NCBI GenBank assembly: GCA_903871605.1
Contig: CAIQHF010000012.1
Span: forward strand, 223,023 to 287,022
Length of the DNA: 64,000 nucleotides
From: an uncultured Sphingomonadaceae bacterium
Lineage (GTDB): Bacteria; Pseudomonadota; Alphaproteobacteria; Sphingomonadales; Sphingomonadaceae
Direction of reading: 5' to 3'
In this document: positions 25,487-35,463 of the stretch, piece after piece
How the letters are laid out: each line of letters begins with the position of its first letter
How positions within the stretch are numbered: position 1 is the stretch's first letter
Position numbers and translations under genes: made by a program
The notes under the pieces: generated by a model
Database searches by the model: none
Told to the model about the DNA's origin: nothing
The model's input: the letters and a program-made list of their open reading frames with translations, nothing else

Positions 25487-27565
25487 TCAGCCCGGCTTGC
25501 GTGCGACGACAGCCCGCACCTTGGGCATGAACGCGTCGAGCTTGCGCTGGATACGCATGCCGTCGCGCCCCTTGAGCACGCCGTGCCATGTCTTCGCCCA
25601 ATTATCGAGCGTGGGATGCGAGCCTTCGCCGAGCGGCAAGCCGGTCTGCCAGAAGAACAGCCACCACATCGACCAGAAGAAGCTCATCGGCATACGCCGT
25701 TCGATGATCAGGCCAGCATCTTCGATCAGAGCCTCAAACGCTTCCGCGGTGAAGACGCGAATATGATTGGGTTTCTGGAAATAGACGTCGGGCGCTATGC
25801 CCTGCTGCAATTTCTCGTGTTCGCCACCCGGCACCGAGATCAGGTACAACGCCCCGGGCCTGCCGACACGGACAAGCTCGCCCATCAACTGAACTGGATC
25901 GTCGACATGCTCGAGCACCTCGGTGCACAGCACGCGGGTCGCGATACCATCGTCGACCGGCAACGGATTGCCGTCGGTCACATGCGCATCGACCCGACTA
26001 GGGCCAAATTGATCGATCTTGTTGGCCGCCGCCGCCACCTTTTGCGCATCGATATCCGCAAGGATGATATGCGCGCCTTGCCCCGCACAGAAGCCGACCA
26101 CGCCGCCGTCGCCGCAACCGACATCGATGACGATATCCTCGGCTGACACCGGAAAACCTGGCGCCAGTTCGCCTGCGCCCTTGTTGTACCAGCCGTTGAT
26201 CATCACGTCGTGAAGGCCGAGATCGAACGAACTGAGCTCTCTCTCTACGGGTGTCGGAGCCTCGGCGGGGGGGGCGTCATCCGCTATGCCGGCATGCGCC
26301 AATACTGCGTGCAGTCTCGCGCGCGCGATATCGTCCGAACAGAAGCCCTCCAGCGCGGCGGTGGCGGCCGACGACATCGCCGCATAGCGATCCGGATCGT
26401 GGCGCGCGACGCGGAAACTCTCGCGCAGTTGGTGGACGTAGCTGCTGAAGCTGATCTCGTGGCGCAGGCACCGCGTCGCCTGGCGCTCGTCGTGCGGCCA
26501 GAAGCTGGGGCGCTCGTGGCTGTCGATCACGAATGCATCGTCGATCGAGATATAGTCGGCCATCGCGCTGTGCCGGGGTGCCACGGCGGGGCGACCGGCC
26601 GACATATATTCCATTAACGGCAGGCACTGGCCCTCGCCATCCGAGGTGTTCACGACGAAGCTGGTCGCCTCGAGCAGCGCGCCATAGGCTTCGTCGGACA
26701 TCATCCCGTGGACCAACATGATTCGACAGGAAAAGCCGCCGAGCTTGCTGACATGCTCGAGGATTCCCTGGACGGATTCGTGCAGGTCCGCATGCGTGAG
26801 CTTAAGCACCAGCACCGCGTCGCGATCGTGCCGGAAAGCCCAGATGAACCCGGCCGTCATGTCGAGCCAGTTCTTGCGGCCGTCCGCGGGATTGAACACC
26901 GCGGTGTAGACGACCCCTCTTAACGACAGGCACTGTGGCGACCGCCCGGGATCGGATAGCGAACGGTTCAGCAGGTGCAGCGCGCGTGTCGACTCCGGCG
27001 CGCGCTCGGGGCGGAACAGCTCGAGATCGATCGCGCCGACGTTGATCGCCACGCAGCCCGAAAGCGAGATCTCGGTTTCCTCCTGCCAACCCCGCGCACT
27101 GGTACGGCGATGCATGTTGCGCGAAAAGACCGGGGCGGGAATGGCCCAGATGGGATAATCCCGTCCCATCGTGCGCCGCACGGCAGCCACGGCGCTCCCG
27201 CAATGCGTGATCGCCAAACCGAGCGCGCCCAGCGGCATGCGCCAGTCCTCCTGCGGATTGGCGTTCCAGCTTTCATCCGGGATCCGATCGAATTCCCACG
27301 CGAAGACGGGTATGACGGGACAGCTCAGCCCCAGCGGCATATATTGCGGCGGATTGAACGCGAACAGCACGCAGCCCTCGCCGCGTTCCTGCGCCGAGCG
27401 CCAGATCGCGTCGATATCGTCATCGTCCGATACCGGAACGACAGTGCCGAGCTCGGCCAAGATCGGGGCGAACGCCTTGCGGACGAACCAATAGCTATAT
27501 TCGGGCGCACCCAGATTGACCGCGATCGATGTCTCGTCATAGGTCGAATGAACCAGGATGATCAT
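25487..27565 (-). CDS. Glycosyltransferase-methyltransferase fusion protein
   Basis: A 692-residue two-part protein. The first about 430 residues are a GT4-like glycosyltransferase (PVIPVFAWEFDRIPDESW; then NTSDGEGQCLPLMEYMSAG, the donor-binding region). The last about 240 residues are a SAM-dependent methyltransferase with motif I VIDVGCGDGGVVGFC and CTEVLEHVDDP. A hydrophobic FFWSMWWLFFWQTG stretch near the C-terminus may contact membrane. It overlaps the upstream glycosyltransferase gene by 4 bp. One protein probably adds a sugar and methylates it or the chain end. Confidence 0.85.
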   Translation of the reverse strand: MIILVHSTYDETSIAVNLGAPEYSYWFVRKAFAPILAELGTVVPVSDDDDIDAIWRSAQERGEGCVLFAFNPPQYMPLGLSCPVIPVFAWEFDRIPDESWNANPQEDWRMPLGALGLAITHCGSAVAAVRRTMGRDYPIWAIPAPVFSRNMHRRTSARGWQEETEISLSGCVAINVGAIDLELFRPERAPESTRALHLLNRSLSDPGRSPQCLSLRGVVYTAVFNPADGRKNWLDMTAGFIWAFRHDRDAVLVLKLTHADLHESVQGILEHVSKLGGFSCRIMLVHGMMSDEAYGALLEATSFVVNTSDGEGQCLPLMEYMSAGRPAVAPRHSAMADYISIDDAFVIDSHERPSFWPHDERQATRCLRHEISFSSYVHQLRESFRVARHDPDRYAAMSSAATAALEGFCSDDIARARLHAVLAHAGIADDAPPAEAPTPVERELSSFDLGLHDVMINGWYNKGAGELAPGFPVSAEDIVIDVGCGDGGVVGFCAGQGAHIILADIDAQKVAAAANKIDQFGPSRVDAHVTDGNPLPVDDGIATRVLCTEVLEHVDDPVQLMGELVRVGRPGALYLISVPGGEHEKLQQGIAPDVYFQKPNHIRVFTAEAFEALIEDAGLIIERRMPMSFFWSMWWLFFWQTGLPLGEGSHPTLDNWAKTWHGVLKGRDGMRIQRKLDAFMPKVRAVVARKPG

Positions 27566-29277
27566 GCTGCGGCGACTTCCGACAACAGGGCGGAGGGACC
27601 GGCGGAGGGCGGCCCCAATCCCCTGTTCAACCCGAGGAACGAGTCGAGCCGGGCGGCGACGACCTCATCGCTGCAGAAGTCGCGCATCCGTATTCGCGCC
27701 GCCTGCGCCCGCGCGGCATAGGCCGAGGGTTCGGTAGTCGACAGGCGATAGGCCTCTGCGAAGGCGTCACGCAGACCTGACCACGATATGCGATGGCGCG
27801 TGGTGGTCATCTCGTTGCGCGGATCGTGCGGGAAGCCGCAAAACTCCTCGTCGGATGCGATGATCACGGCGTTGTGGGCATCGATATAGTCCGCCATCGC
27901 GGTATGCACGGGCGCAATGGCAGGGCGCCCGGCACTCATGAATTCGAGCAACGGCAAGCACAGCCCCTCGGCACGCGACGCGTTGACGACCCAATGCGTC
28001 GCCACCACCATCGCATTGTAGCGATCGTCCGACATGAAGCCGTGGACCACCACGAGCCGGCAGGCGAATGCGGGCATCCGGCCGATCACGTCGTGCAGCT
28101 TCCACCACCACAAGGCCGGATCCGCGCCGATCATCTTGAGTACCAGTGTCGCATCCGGCGTATCGCGGTGCGCGGTCAGGAAGGCCGACACGATATCGGG
28201 CCAGTTCTTGCGCCCATCCTTCGGCGACAGGACCGCGGTGAAAATGATGCCCTCGACGACCGTCGAGCGCATGCCCTCGACGCTGGCCTCCTCGGGAAGC
28301 GGTGGACTGGCGGCGGCGGGCGCGAAGGTCTGGCCGCGGCTGTCGAAAATGAAGCCATCGACGACGAGTTCGGCGGTGCCGTCGGGACGCGACACTGTCT
28401 GTAGATGCGGAAACCGATCCCATACCGGCGCCGGTATCGCGACGACGGGAAATGCGGGCCCCATGGCGGATTTGACCGCGCCGGCAGCGGAATCGCACAA
28501 CATGATCGCGCGCCCCGCCTGACGCAGCACGAAACGCCAGTCGTGCCGGGGATTGCCGTCCCACATCCGCGTCGGCACCGTCGGAAACTCCCAGGCGATG
28601 ACCGGAATCAGCGGACAACGGACATCGATCGGCGTCCGGTGGGGTGGCGCGAAGGAGAGCAGCAGGCTCGTCTCGCCGCGCGCGAGATGTTCGGCATGGA
28701 GCGCGTCGATATGATCGAGCGAATTGCTCACATCGAAGACATTGCCCAGCCGCTCAAGCACCGGGCGAAAAGCCTCCAACACGAAGGCGTAGCTATATTC
28801 GGCCAAGCCCATCGTGGCGCTGGCGACAGACGTCGGTGCGTAAAGCAGGAAATTGGCGGGCGGCGCCGGATCGATCCGCTCGCTGGTTTCGAGCTGCGCC
28901 AAACCCAGCGCATTGGCGACGAAGGTCTGGAATTCGACATTGTGCTGGTCGACGGCGGAGAGGTCCAGGATATGGTCGAACACGCCATCGACCAGCGCGG
29001 CCCCGTCCCGACACTTGACGACCACCGAAACGCTGTGGGCATCGTCTGGGATTGGCGCGAATGGCAGCTTCCATCCATAGCGGCCATGCCCGATGCCCGC
29101 CGCGCGCAAATCCGGCCGATAACTCGATGCCAGCGTCGACTGGGCCAGCCGTCCGTCCAGATACACCTCGATCTCGACCGGCTGATCGGGTAAGTCGGGC
29201 CGCCACGCCCATCCATAGATATCCTCGCCCTTGATACCGTCGCAATAGCCGACGACGGGCGCGTCTTCCGGGGTCAT
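27562..29277 (-). CDS. Glycosyltransferase with N-terminal GWAW-type domain
   Basis: A 571-residue protein if started at ATG 29277 (MTPEDAPVVGYCDGIKG); the frame is open to 29397, but that part looks like shadow sequence. Residues about 10-100 form a small beta-rich domain with YGWAWRPDLPDQPVEI, seen as an accessory module in some alphaproteobacterial glycosyltransferases. The rest is a GT4-like domain closely parallel to the downstream gene (LIPVIAWEFPTVPTRMW; NASRAEGLCLPLLEFMSAG). It heads the four-gene glycan operon. No convincing ribosome-binding site was seen, so the start is provisional. Confidence 0.82.
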   Translation of the reverse strand: MTPEDAPVVGYCDGIKGEDIYGWAWRPDLPDQPVEIEVYLDGRLAQSTLASSYRPDLRAAGIGHGRYGWKLPFAPIPDDAHSVSVVVKCRDGAALVDGVFDHILDLSAVDQHNVEFQTFVANALGLAQLETSERIDPAPPANFLLYAPTSVASATMGLAEYSYAFVLEAFRPVLERLGNVFDVSNSLDHIDALHAEHLARGETSLLLSFAPPHRTPIDVRCPLIPVIAWEFPTVPTRMWDGNPRHDWRFVLRQAGRAIMLCDSAAGAVKSAMGPAFPVVAIPAPVWDRFPHLQTVSRPDGTAELVVDGFIFDSRGQTFAPAAASPPLPEEASVEGMRSTVVEGIIFTAVLSPKDGRKNWPDIVSAFLTAHRDTPDATLVLKMIGADPALWWWKLHDVIGRMPAFACRLVVVHGFMSDDRYNAMVVATHWVVNASRAEGLCLPLLEFMSAGRPAIAPVHTAMADYIDAHNAVIIASDEEFCGFPHDPRNEMTTTRHRISWSGLRDAFAEAYRLSTTEPSAYAARAQAARIRMRDFCSDEVVAARLDSFLGLNRGLGPPSAGPSALLSEVAAA

Positions 29278-29581
29278 GAGCTTGCGGTCCAAACCGGTCG
29301 GATGCGATGAATCGCGACATCGCAGGGCATCGCCGCGCCCGTCGCATATGGTGCCAACGCCTGATCCCTTCCCGACCGCTTCTGTCGGCCACGTCATGTC
29401 GATGGCCGACCGTTTACGGATGGTTAGGGCGCCGTCGATAGGGCGGTCAAGTCACGGACGCCCGGGCCGGATCGCTCGTTGCCGCGCCGCACGTTGAAGC
29501 AGGGTCGTCGCATTGCGAGCAAGCCCGGGGGTTTGACGCAATCTGATCCGCCAAGTCGTGTGTGTGTGCCAGACGCTTCTC

Positions 29582-29779
29582 TCAGGTCCGCCGCGCCGCC
29601 TCGATCAGCAGCACCGGCACGCCGTCGCGGATCGGATAGGCGAGCCCCGCCTCGTCCGACACCAGCTCGCCCCGCTCGGTATCGAGCCTGAGCGGCGTCC
29701 GCGTCATCGGGCAGACCAGGATCGCAAGCAGGTCCGGATCGATCGCCGCGCCGGCCGGGCGGACATCCGCGGGTGTCAT
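29582..29779 (-). CDS. Trm112-like / UPF0434 zinc-ribbon protein
   Basis: A 65-residue protein with the pattern [11 protein letters not shown] and [12 protein letters not shown] typical of the bacterial Trm112/YcaR family. These small proteins are thought to stabilise methyltransferases. Only one clear Cys is present, so zinc binding by the usual four-Cys set is unlikely. Its start overlaps the end of the LON-domain gene by 4 bp. Confidence 0.88.
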   Translation of the reverse strand: MTPADVRPAGAAIDPDLLAILVCPMTRTPLRLDTERGELVSDEAGLAYPIRDGVPVLLIEAARRT

Positions 29780-30402
29780 TGCAGCGTCGCGCCGTCGTCC
29801 TCGTCGCTTTCGTCCAATCGGAAGAAGCGCAGGAACTGGACGACGAGATCGGCACGCTGCGCGATGTTCGCGGCCTCGAGCAGCGCCTGCTTGGTCGCGA
29901 TGTCGAACGGCGCGACCTGCGCGACGCCGTTGACCAGCGCCTCGTCGTCGAGCCGCTCGACCGCGCTCCAGTCGATCGCATAGCCCTTGGCCTCGGCATA
30001 GCGCCGCGCCTCGCGCTCGAGATCGGCGCGCAGCGCAAGGCCGAGCGGATCGGGCTCGGCGCTGTCGCCCTCGAATTCGCTCCAGTCGGCCTCGATCTGG
30101 CGAAACGCGGTCGAGACGTCGAGTTCGCGGACCATGCGGAACCGCGTCAGCCCCTCGAGCACGAGGTTGTAGCGGCCGTCGTCGAGCGCCTCGAACTCGG
30201 CGATGCGGCCGACGCAGCCGATGTCGAACAAGGCGGGCCTGGCATGGTCGGCGTCGCGCGGCTGGATCATCCCGATCCGGCGGTCGCGCGCCATCGCGTC
30301 GCTCATCATCGCGCGGTAGCGCGGCTCGAAAATGTGCAGCGGCAGCAGCGCGCGCGGAAACAGCAACGCGCCGCCGAGCGGGAAGATCGAGAGACGCGCC
30401 AC
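29776..30402 (-). CDS. LON substrate-binding-domain protein
   Basis: A 208-residue protein consisting only of the N-terminal domain of Lon protease (PUA-like fold), without ATPase or peptidase parts. It starts at GTG 30402 ([20 protein letters not shown]) and has the diagnostic [12 protein letters not shown] and IGMIQPRD. It follows the thioredoxin-type gene by 8 bp and overlaps the Trm112-like gene, an order common in alphaproteobacteria. A role in protein quality control alongside the upstream chaperone is plausible but unproven. Confidence 0.9.
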   Translation of the reverse strand: MARLSIFPLGGALLFPRALLPLHIFEPRYRAMMSDAMARDRRIGMIQPRDADHARPALFDIGCVGRIAEFEALDDGRYNLVLEGLTRFRMVRELDVSTAFRQIEADWSEFEGDSAEPDPLGLALRADLEREARRYAEAKGYAIDWSAVERLDDEALVNGVAQVAPFDIATKQALLEAANIAQRADLVVQFLRFFRLDESDEDDGATLQ

Positions 30403-30410
30403 CCCCGGGC

Positions 30411-31325
30411 TCAGGTGAACAGCACGGCGGACAGCCGCCGACGCTGCGCGCTCACCCACGGATCCTCGAGACCGACCGCGGCGAACAGCGTCAGCAGCCG
30501 CTCCTTGGCGGCGCCCTCGTGCCAGCCGCGGTCGAGCGCGATGCTGGCGAGCAGCTGGTCGGCGGCGCCGTCGCGGTCGCCCGCCGCCATCAGCCCGCCG
30601 GCGAGTTCGTAGCGCTTGTCGAGATCGTCGGGGGCGGCCTCGACCGCGCGGCGCAGCGCGTCGAGATCGTCGACCGGTGCCGCCTGCCGGGCGAGCGCGA
30701 TCGCCGCGCGCACCTGCGTGAAGGCGACGTCCTTGGCCTTGTCCTCGGGGAGCGCCGCGAGCAGCGCTTCGGCCTCGTCGGCGCGGCCGAGCGCGAGCAG
30801 CGCGCGGGCATGGCCGGCGACCGCCGCAACATGATCGGGTGCGATCGCTGCGACCTGCTCGAAGATCGACAACGCGCGCTCGGTGTCGCCGGCCTCGAGC
30901 AATTCTTCGCCCATCGCGACGAACTGCTCGACATCCGCCGCAGCCGGATCGCCCTCGCCCGCCTGGATCGGCAGCTGCGCGAGCAACTGGTCGAGCAGGC
31001 GGGTGAGCTGGCCCTCGGTTCGCGCCTGCGTCAGGTCGGCGACGGGCTGGCCCTCGAACAGCGCATAGACGGTCGGGATCGACTGGACGCGGAATTGCGC
31101 CGCGATGAACTTGTCCTTGTCGACGTCGATCTTGACCAGCTTGACGCCCTTGGCGGCATAGTCCTTGGCGACCTTCTCGATCACCGGGCCCAGCTGCTTG
31201 CAGGGTCCGCACCACTCCGCCCAGAAATCGACGATGACGAGGCTCGTCATCGAGGGCTCGACGACGTCGCGCCGGAACGCCTCGACCGCCTCGCGGTCCG
31301 CCGCACTCATCCCCAACGTCGCCAC
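30411..31325 (-). CDS. CnoX/YbbN-type thioredoxin-TPR co-chaperone
   Basis: A 304-residue protein with an N-terminal thioredoxin domain ([15 protein letters not shown], active site WCGPC intact) and a C-terminal TPR-like region (residues about 130-300). This matches the YbbN/CnoX chaperedoxin layout. I choose GTG 31325, because AGGAG stands 8 bases upstream; the internal ATG at 31310 has no such box. It is the first gene of the CnoX-LON-Trm112 operon, which ends the core segment next to tRNA-Gly. Confidence 0.92.
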   Translation of the reverse strand: MATLGMSAADREAVEAFRRDVVEPSMTSLVIVDFWAEWCGPCKQLGPVIEKVAKDYAAKGVKLVKIDVDKDKFIAAQFRVQSIPTVYALFEGQPVADLTQARTEGQLTRLLDQLLAQLPIQAGEGDPAAADVEQFVAMGEELLEAGDTERALSIFEQVAAIAPDHVAAVAGHARALLALGRADEAEALLAALPEDKAKDVAFTQVRAAIALARQAAPVDDLDALRRAVEAAPDDLDKRYELAGGLMAAGDRDGAADQLLASIALDRGWHEGAAKERLLTLFAAVGLEDPWVSAQRRRLSAVLFT

Positions 31326-31502
31326 GCGATTGTCTCCTGTTCGTCCGATGCGCCTTATGTGGGCGTGTGGCACGCGCTGCCAACCCCTGTCCGACGCGGT
31401 TGCGCGCCGCGTCAAAATAGTGGGCGAATCGGCTTGCCGGCTCAAGAGGCCGGTGCTAGTGGCCCACCTCCACGGCGGGGCCCTGCCCCGACGGCGCCAA
31501 GA

Positions 31503-31577
31503 GCGGGCGTAGCTCAGGGGTAGAGCACAACCTTGCCAAGGTTGGGGTCGAGGGTTCGAATCCCTTCGCCCGCTCCA
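31503..31577 (+). tRNA. tRNA-Gly(GCC), putative integration site
   Basis: The acceptor GCGGGCG pairs with CGCCCGC (31567-31573). The anticodon loop contains GCC, the T-arm reads GGGTTCGAATCCC, and the 3' CCA is encoded at 31575-31577. It is a complete cloverleaf. A tyrosine integrase begins about 105 bases downstream in the same direction, the classic arrangement of an island inserted at the tRNA 3' end. Confidence 0.97.
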
Positions 31578-31578
31578 G

Positions 31579-31593
31579 ATTTCCTCAGGAAAT
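31579..31593. repeat. Palindrome directly after tRNA-Gly
   Basis: ATTTCCTCAGGAAAT is a perfect 6-bp inverted repeat with a 3-base loop, right after the tRNA 3' end. It could be a weak terminator or an integrase arm/core site. A second short repeat (CAGCG...CGCTG) follows at about 31594-31614. The sequence here is visibly less GC-rich than the core. Confidence 0.4.
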
Positions 31594-31681
31594 CAGCGGT
31601 TTATGTAATCGCTGTTTCACCATCATCCAGAAATATAGCATCTTCGGATCGTGTTAGAATTCGGAAGAGGATGTTCGGATT

Positions 31682-32974
31682 TTGGCGAAGACGATTCGCG
31701 AGCCAGCTGCATCAGCCGCATCAGAAGCAGAAAGCGGTGAGCCGAAAGCCAAGGGCTCGGTGATCGATTCCCGGACGTTCAGGGAGGGCTCGATCTACCT
31801 CTATAAGCGGGCAGATTACGCTAAGCCCACGTGGTTGTGCCGGGTGAAGGTGCCGGGGGGCAAAGGCTATGCCAATCGCAGCACCGGGACGGGTGATGAG
31901 CACCAAGCGTTCAAGTTTGCAGACGACCTCTACAATCGGCTGCTGGTCAACTCGCTGACCGGAGTTGCCCCGCCCTCAAAGCGAATCGGCCCGGTGGTCG
32001 ATGCTTACATCAAGCGGCTGGAGGGAGATCGTGATCGCAAGTCGATCCAGTACAAGATCCTGCTGATGAACCGGGTGAAACCGACCCTCAATCACCGGAC
32101 GTTTGACGAGCTATCGACTGCGTTGATGTCCAAGGTGATCGACGATCAGATCACGATGACGAAGAAGGGGGCCCTCTCCCCGAACACGATCAAGCGAATC
32201 TACGGCGACCTGAGGCACTTCCTGACGTGGTGCATGGACCAAGGGCACATCGATGCGTTGCCCAAATTCCCCAAGGTCAACAGCGTCGCCTCCCGCCGCC
32301 CGCATTTCGATGCGAAGGACTGGCAGAAGCTGACGAGGCACCTCCAGGAGTTCGTCAAGATCGAGAATCGGGCCATTCGACGGGATCGGATGATGCTGCG
32401 GGATTACATCCTGATCCTCGCCAACACCGGTATCCGTGTTGGAGAAGCCCGTACCCTCAAATGGCGAGACCTCAGCGAGGTTGGCGGGGAAGACGGCGCC
32501 GCCAACATCGTCCTTGCGGTGGCGGGTAAGACGGGCAAGCGGGATGTCGTTGCCCGATCAGCCGAGGTGAAGACCTACTTCAAACGGATCAGGGACCTCC
32601 GGATCGAGGAGATGACCACCCCTGAGACCCCCAAGCCCAAGCTCGATCCCGATAGCCTCGTCTTCTGTCACAAGGACGGATCAGCGATCGGCACGTTCAA
32701 GAAGTCGTTTGCAGCCCTCGTCAAGGCCGCCAAGGTCGAGAAGGACACCCACGGCGACGTCAGGACGATCTACTCGCTGCGACATACCTATGCGACGTTC
32801 CGCCTCCATAACGGCGTCAATCACTACACGCTGGCGAGGAACATGGGCACGTCGGTTGCCATGCTAGAGCAGCACTACGGGCATACCTCGAACGTCGTAT
32901 CCGCCAAGGAGCTGACCAAGCTCAGCGGTGGTAAGGGCAGCGGCGCCTCGTCATCCATGAAGTGGCTCGATTAG
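31682..32974 (+). CDS. Tyrosine recombinase / site-specific integrase (tRNA-Gly island)
   Basis: A 430-residue integrase. The C-terminal catalytic domain shows the family residues: Arg in ANTGIRVGEARTL, the His-x-x-Arg region SLRHTYATFRL, and the nucleophile Tyr in MLEQHYGHTSN. The N-terminal region (about residues 30-200) includes an arm-binding-like part and a SAM-like core-binding domain. The longest start is TTG 31682; a GTG at 31761 is also possible. It lies just downstream of tRNA-Gly and presumably integrates there. Base composition is less GC-rich than the flanking core. Confidence 0.9.
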   Translation: MAKTIREPAASAASEAESGEPKAKGSVIDSRTFREGSIYLYKRADYAKPTWLCRVKVPGGKGYANRSTGTGDEHQAFKFADDLYNRLLVNSLTGVAPPSKRIGPVVDAYIKRLEGDRDRKSIQYKILLMNRVKPTLNHRTFDELSTALMSKVIDDQITMTKKGALSPNTIKRIYGDLRHFLTWCMDQGHIDALPKFPKVNSVASRRPHFDAKDWQKLTRHLQEFVKIENRAIRRDRMMLRDYILILANTGIRVGEARTLKWRDLSEVGGEDGAANIVLAVAGKTGKRDVVARSAEVKTYFKRIRDLRIEEMTTPETPKPKLDPDSLVFCHKDGSAIGTFKKSFAALVKAAKVEKDTHGDVRTIYSLRHTYATFRLHNGVNHYTLARNMGTSVAMLEQHYGHTSNVVSAKELTKLSGGKGSGASSSMKWLD

Positions 32975-33199
32975 CCCGTGGACCTCATGAGGGTCTGAAC
33001 GGACCCCAGGCACGTCACCCATGAATGTCAATCGGCGTCCAAAAAGGACCCCCTATCGGCGTCCAAAAGGGACCCCTCCGTCGAGCGGTGTGACGGACAT
33101 GATGGACGCGCCGTTCGCGCTGCTTGCGGCGTAGGGCGGGCGTAGCCCGGCCGGAGGCGCAAGCAGCGCGAGGCATTCTTCTGCCGGTCGTTCTGGGCG

Positions 33200-33928
33200 T
33201 CAGCTGCGGTGTTTGAAGCGCCAGCTATCGTTGCCGGTCTCGACGATGTCGCAGTGGTGCGTGATGCGGTCGAGCAGCGCGGTGGTCATCTTGGCGTCAC
33301 CAAAGACGGTCGGCCACTCGCCAAAGGCGAGGTTCGTCGTGATGATGACCGAGGTGCGCTCGTACAGCTTGCTGACAAGGTGGAAGAGCATCTGGCCGCC
33401 GGAGCGCGCGAACGGCAGATAGCCGAGCTCGTCGAGCACCACGAGGTAGAGACGGGAGAGCTGGGCCGCGAGCGCGCCGGCCTTGCCGAGCCGGGTTTCC
33501 TCCTCGAGCCGGTTCACCAGATCGACGGTATTGAAATAGCGGCCCCGCGCGCCGGCCCGCACGACGTTGGCGGTAATAGCTATGGCGAGGTGCGTCTTGC
33601 CGGTGCCGGTCCCGCCGACCAGCACGATATTGCGCCGTCCCGCCAGGAACGAGCCGTCGTACAGCGAGCGCACCAGCCCTTCGTTGATGGAGGTGCCGTC
33701 GAAAGCGAAGGCGTCGAGGTCCTTCACGGCGGGCAGCTTTGCCGCCGACATCCGGTAGCGGATGGATGCCGCATGGCGGTGGGTCGCCTCCGCGCGCAGC
33801 AGGTCGGTGAGCACCTCCATCGTCGTGCGTTTGCGCTGCAGGCCGGTGGTGACCGCCTCGTCGAAGGCGCCCGCCATGCCTTTCAGGCCGAGATCGGCCA
33901 TCGCTGCCATCATCTCATGCCGCTGCAT
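33200..33928 (-). CDS. istB: IS21 transposition helper ATPase IstB
   Basis: A 242-residue DnaC/DnaA-like AAA+ ATPase that assists IstA. Walker [12 protein letters not shown] and the Walker B region [12 protein letters not shown] are present. It starts at ATG 33928 ([15 protein letters not shown]), 14 bp inside the end of istA, as usual for this family. The frame is intact, so the element may still be functional. Confidence 0.95.
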   Translation of the reverse strand: MQRHEMMAAMADLGLKGMAGAFDEAVTTGLQRKRTTMEVLTDLLRAEATHRHAASIRYRMSAAKLPAVKDLDAFAFDGTSINEGLVRSLYDGSFLAGRRNIVLVGGTGTGKTHLAIAITANVVRAGARGRYFNTVDLVNRLEEETRLGKAGALAAQLSRLYLVVLDELGYLPFARSGGQMLFHLVSKLYERTSVIITTNLAFGEWPTVFGDAKMTTALLDRITHHCDIVETGNDSWRFKHRS

Positions 33929-35447
33929 GGAGATCTCGCAGGCTGTCGTAGCGGCTGCAATTGGCCTGGGGTGGATCGCGCAGCGCCAGGCCTTCCGGCG
34001 TGACGATGGCGAGCGGCCGGGGCGGTTCGCGCCGGCGCGCCAGGATATTGAGGATGACGTCGTCGCTGGCCGTGCCGGCGGCGAGCGCTTCGCGCACCGC
34101 GTCTTCGACGGCATCCAGTCCGTCGTCGAGCACCGCCGCCAGCACGCGCACAAACCGTCGGTCGGCCTCGTCGCCGGTGCCGAGCTTGCGGCGCAGGCGC
34201 GCCAGCGCCGACGGTAAATCCCAGTCCTGAAACGGTGCTCCGTTGCGCAGCGCGCCTGGCTTGGTCACCAGCACCGGCAGATAATGCCACGGGTCGTAGA
34301 CGGTCCGGTCGCGGCCGAAAAACCGGGGATGGTCGGCAACGACCTCGCCCGCGCAGCGCACGACGATGCGGTCGGCGTAGGCGCGAACCTGCACTATCCG
34401 GCGCACCGCTTTGGCCATGACGGAATAGCGGTTGCGGTCGAAGCTTATCAGGCAGGTGCCGGTCACCGCATGTTCGCTCTCGTGGAAACCGTCGAACGGC
34501 CCCAGCATGGGCTGGAGCACCGGACGCTCGGCAGCTAGGGCCTGGGCGACCGTCAGCTCCTTCTGCTCGGGATGCTGGTGCATCTCCGCCCAGCGACGAC
34601 ACTCCGCCTCCAGCCAGCCGTTCAGCTCCTCCAGGCTGGTAAAGCGAAGCCGGGGTTGGAAGAAACGGCCGCGGGCCGTTTGCACTTGGTTCTCGACCTG
34701 CCCCTTCTCCCAACCGGCCGCTGGCGAGCAGGCCGTCGGCTCGACCATGTAGTGGCCCGCCATGACGAGGAAGCGCCGGTTGAAGATGCGCTCCTTGCTG
34801 GTGAACACCGTCGTCACCGCCGTTTTCATGTTGTCGTAAATGCCCCGCGTCGGTACGCCACCGAAGAAGGCGAACGCCCGCGCATGCGCGTCGAACAGCA
34901 TCTCCTGAGTCTCACGCGGATACGCTCGTACATAGATCGCGCGCGACGCGCACAACCGCATGTGCGCCACCTTCACCCGCATTGGCTTGCCGGCGATCTC
35001 GACGTCCTCGTGGCTCCAGTCGAACTGATAGGCCTCGCCTGGCCGGAACATCAGCGGGATGAAGGCTGGCGCATCCGCCACGTCCCGTCGTCGATCCCGC
35101 CGCCACCGCGCAGCATAGCGACGGACCGCGTCGTACGAGCCGTCGAACCCTTCGCGCAGCAGCAGGTCGTGGATGCGCGTGACGCGCAGCTTCTCCCGCC
35201 GCGGCCGGGCTTCGTCCTCGTCCAGCAGCGCATCCAGCCGCGCCTGAAACGGACCCAGCTTCGGCAACGGCTGAACCACACGTCGATACGTAAAGTCCGC
35301 CTCCGGCTCGCGGATCGCCTTGCGCACCACCTTGCGTGACAGATGCAGGTCCCGCGCTATCGCCTTCATGGCTTTCCCCGCCGCGAACTCGCGGCGGATC
35401 TTCAACACCGTCTCCAATACCAACATCCCGATCTCGCCGCCTGACAT
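33915..35447 (-). CDS. istA: IS21-family transposase IstA
   Basis: A 510-residue DDE transposase. The N-terminal helix-turn-helix ([19 protein letters not shown]) binds the terminal repeats. The DDE triad can be placed at [17 protein letters not shown] and [10 protein letters not shown], followed by a C-terminal beta-rich domain. The frame is intact and full length. The direct partner istB overlaps its 3' end. Confidence 0.95.
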   Translation of the reverse strand: MSGGEIGMLVLETVLKIRREFAAGKAMKAIARDLHLSRKVVRKAIREPEADFTYRRVVQPLPKLGPFQARLDALLDEDEARPRREKLRVTRIHDLLLREGFDGSYDAVRRYAARWRRDRRRDVADAPAFIPLMFRPGEAYQFDWSHEDVEIAGKPMRVKVAHMRLCASRAIYVRAYPRETQEMLFDAHARAFAFFGGVPTRGIYDNMKTAVTTVFTSKERIFNRRFLVMAGHYMVEPTACSPAAGWEKGQVENQVQTARGRFFQPRLRFTSLEELNGWLEAECRRWAEMHQHPEQKELTVAQALAAERPVLQPMLGPFDGFHESEHAVTGTCLISFDRNRYSVMAKAVRRIVQVRAYADRIVVRCAGEVVADHPRFFGRDRTVYDPWHYLPVLVTKPGALRNGAPFQDWDLPSALARLRRKLGTGDEADRRFVRVLAAVLDDGLDAVEDAVREALAAGTASDDVILNILARRREPPRPLAIVTPEGLALRDPPQANCSRYDSLRDLHAAA

Positions 35448-35463
35448 CCGCCAAGCGCGCAGC

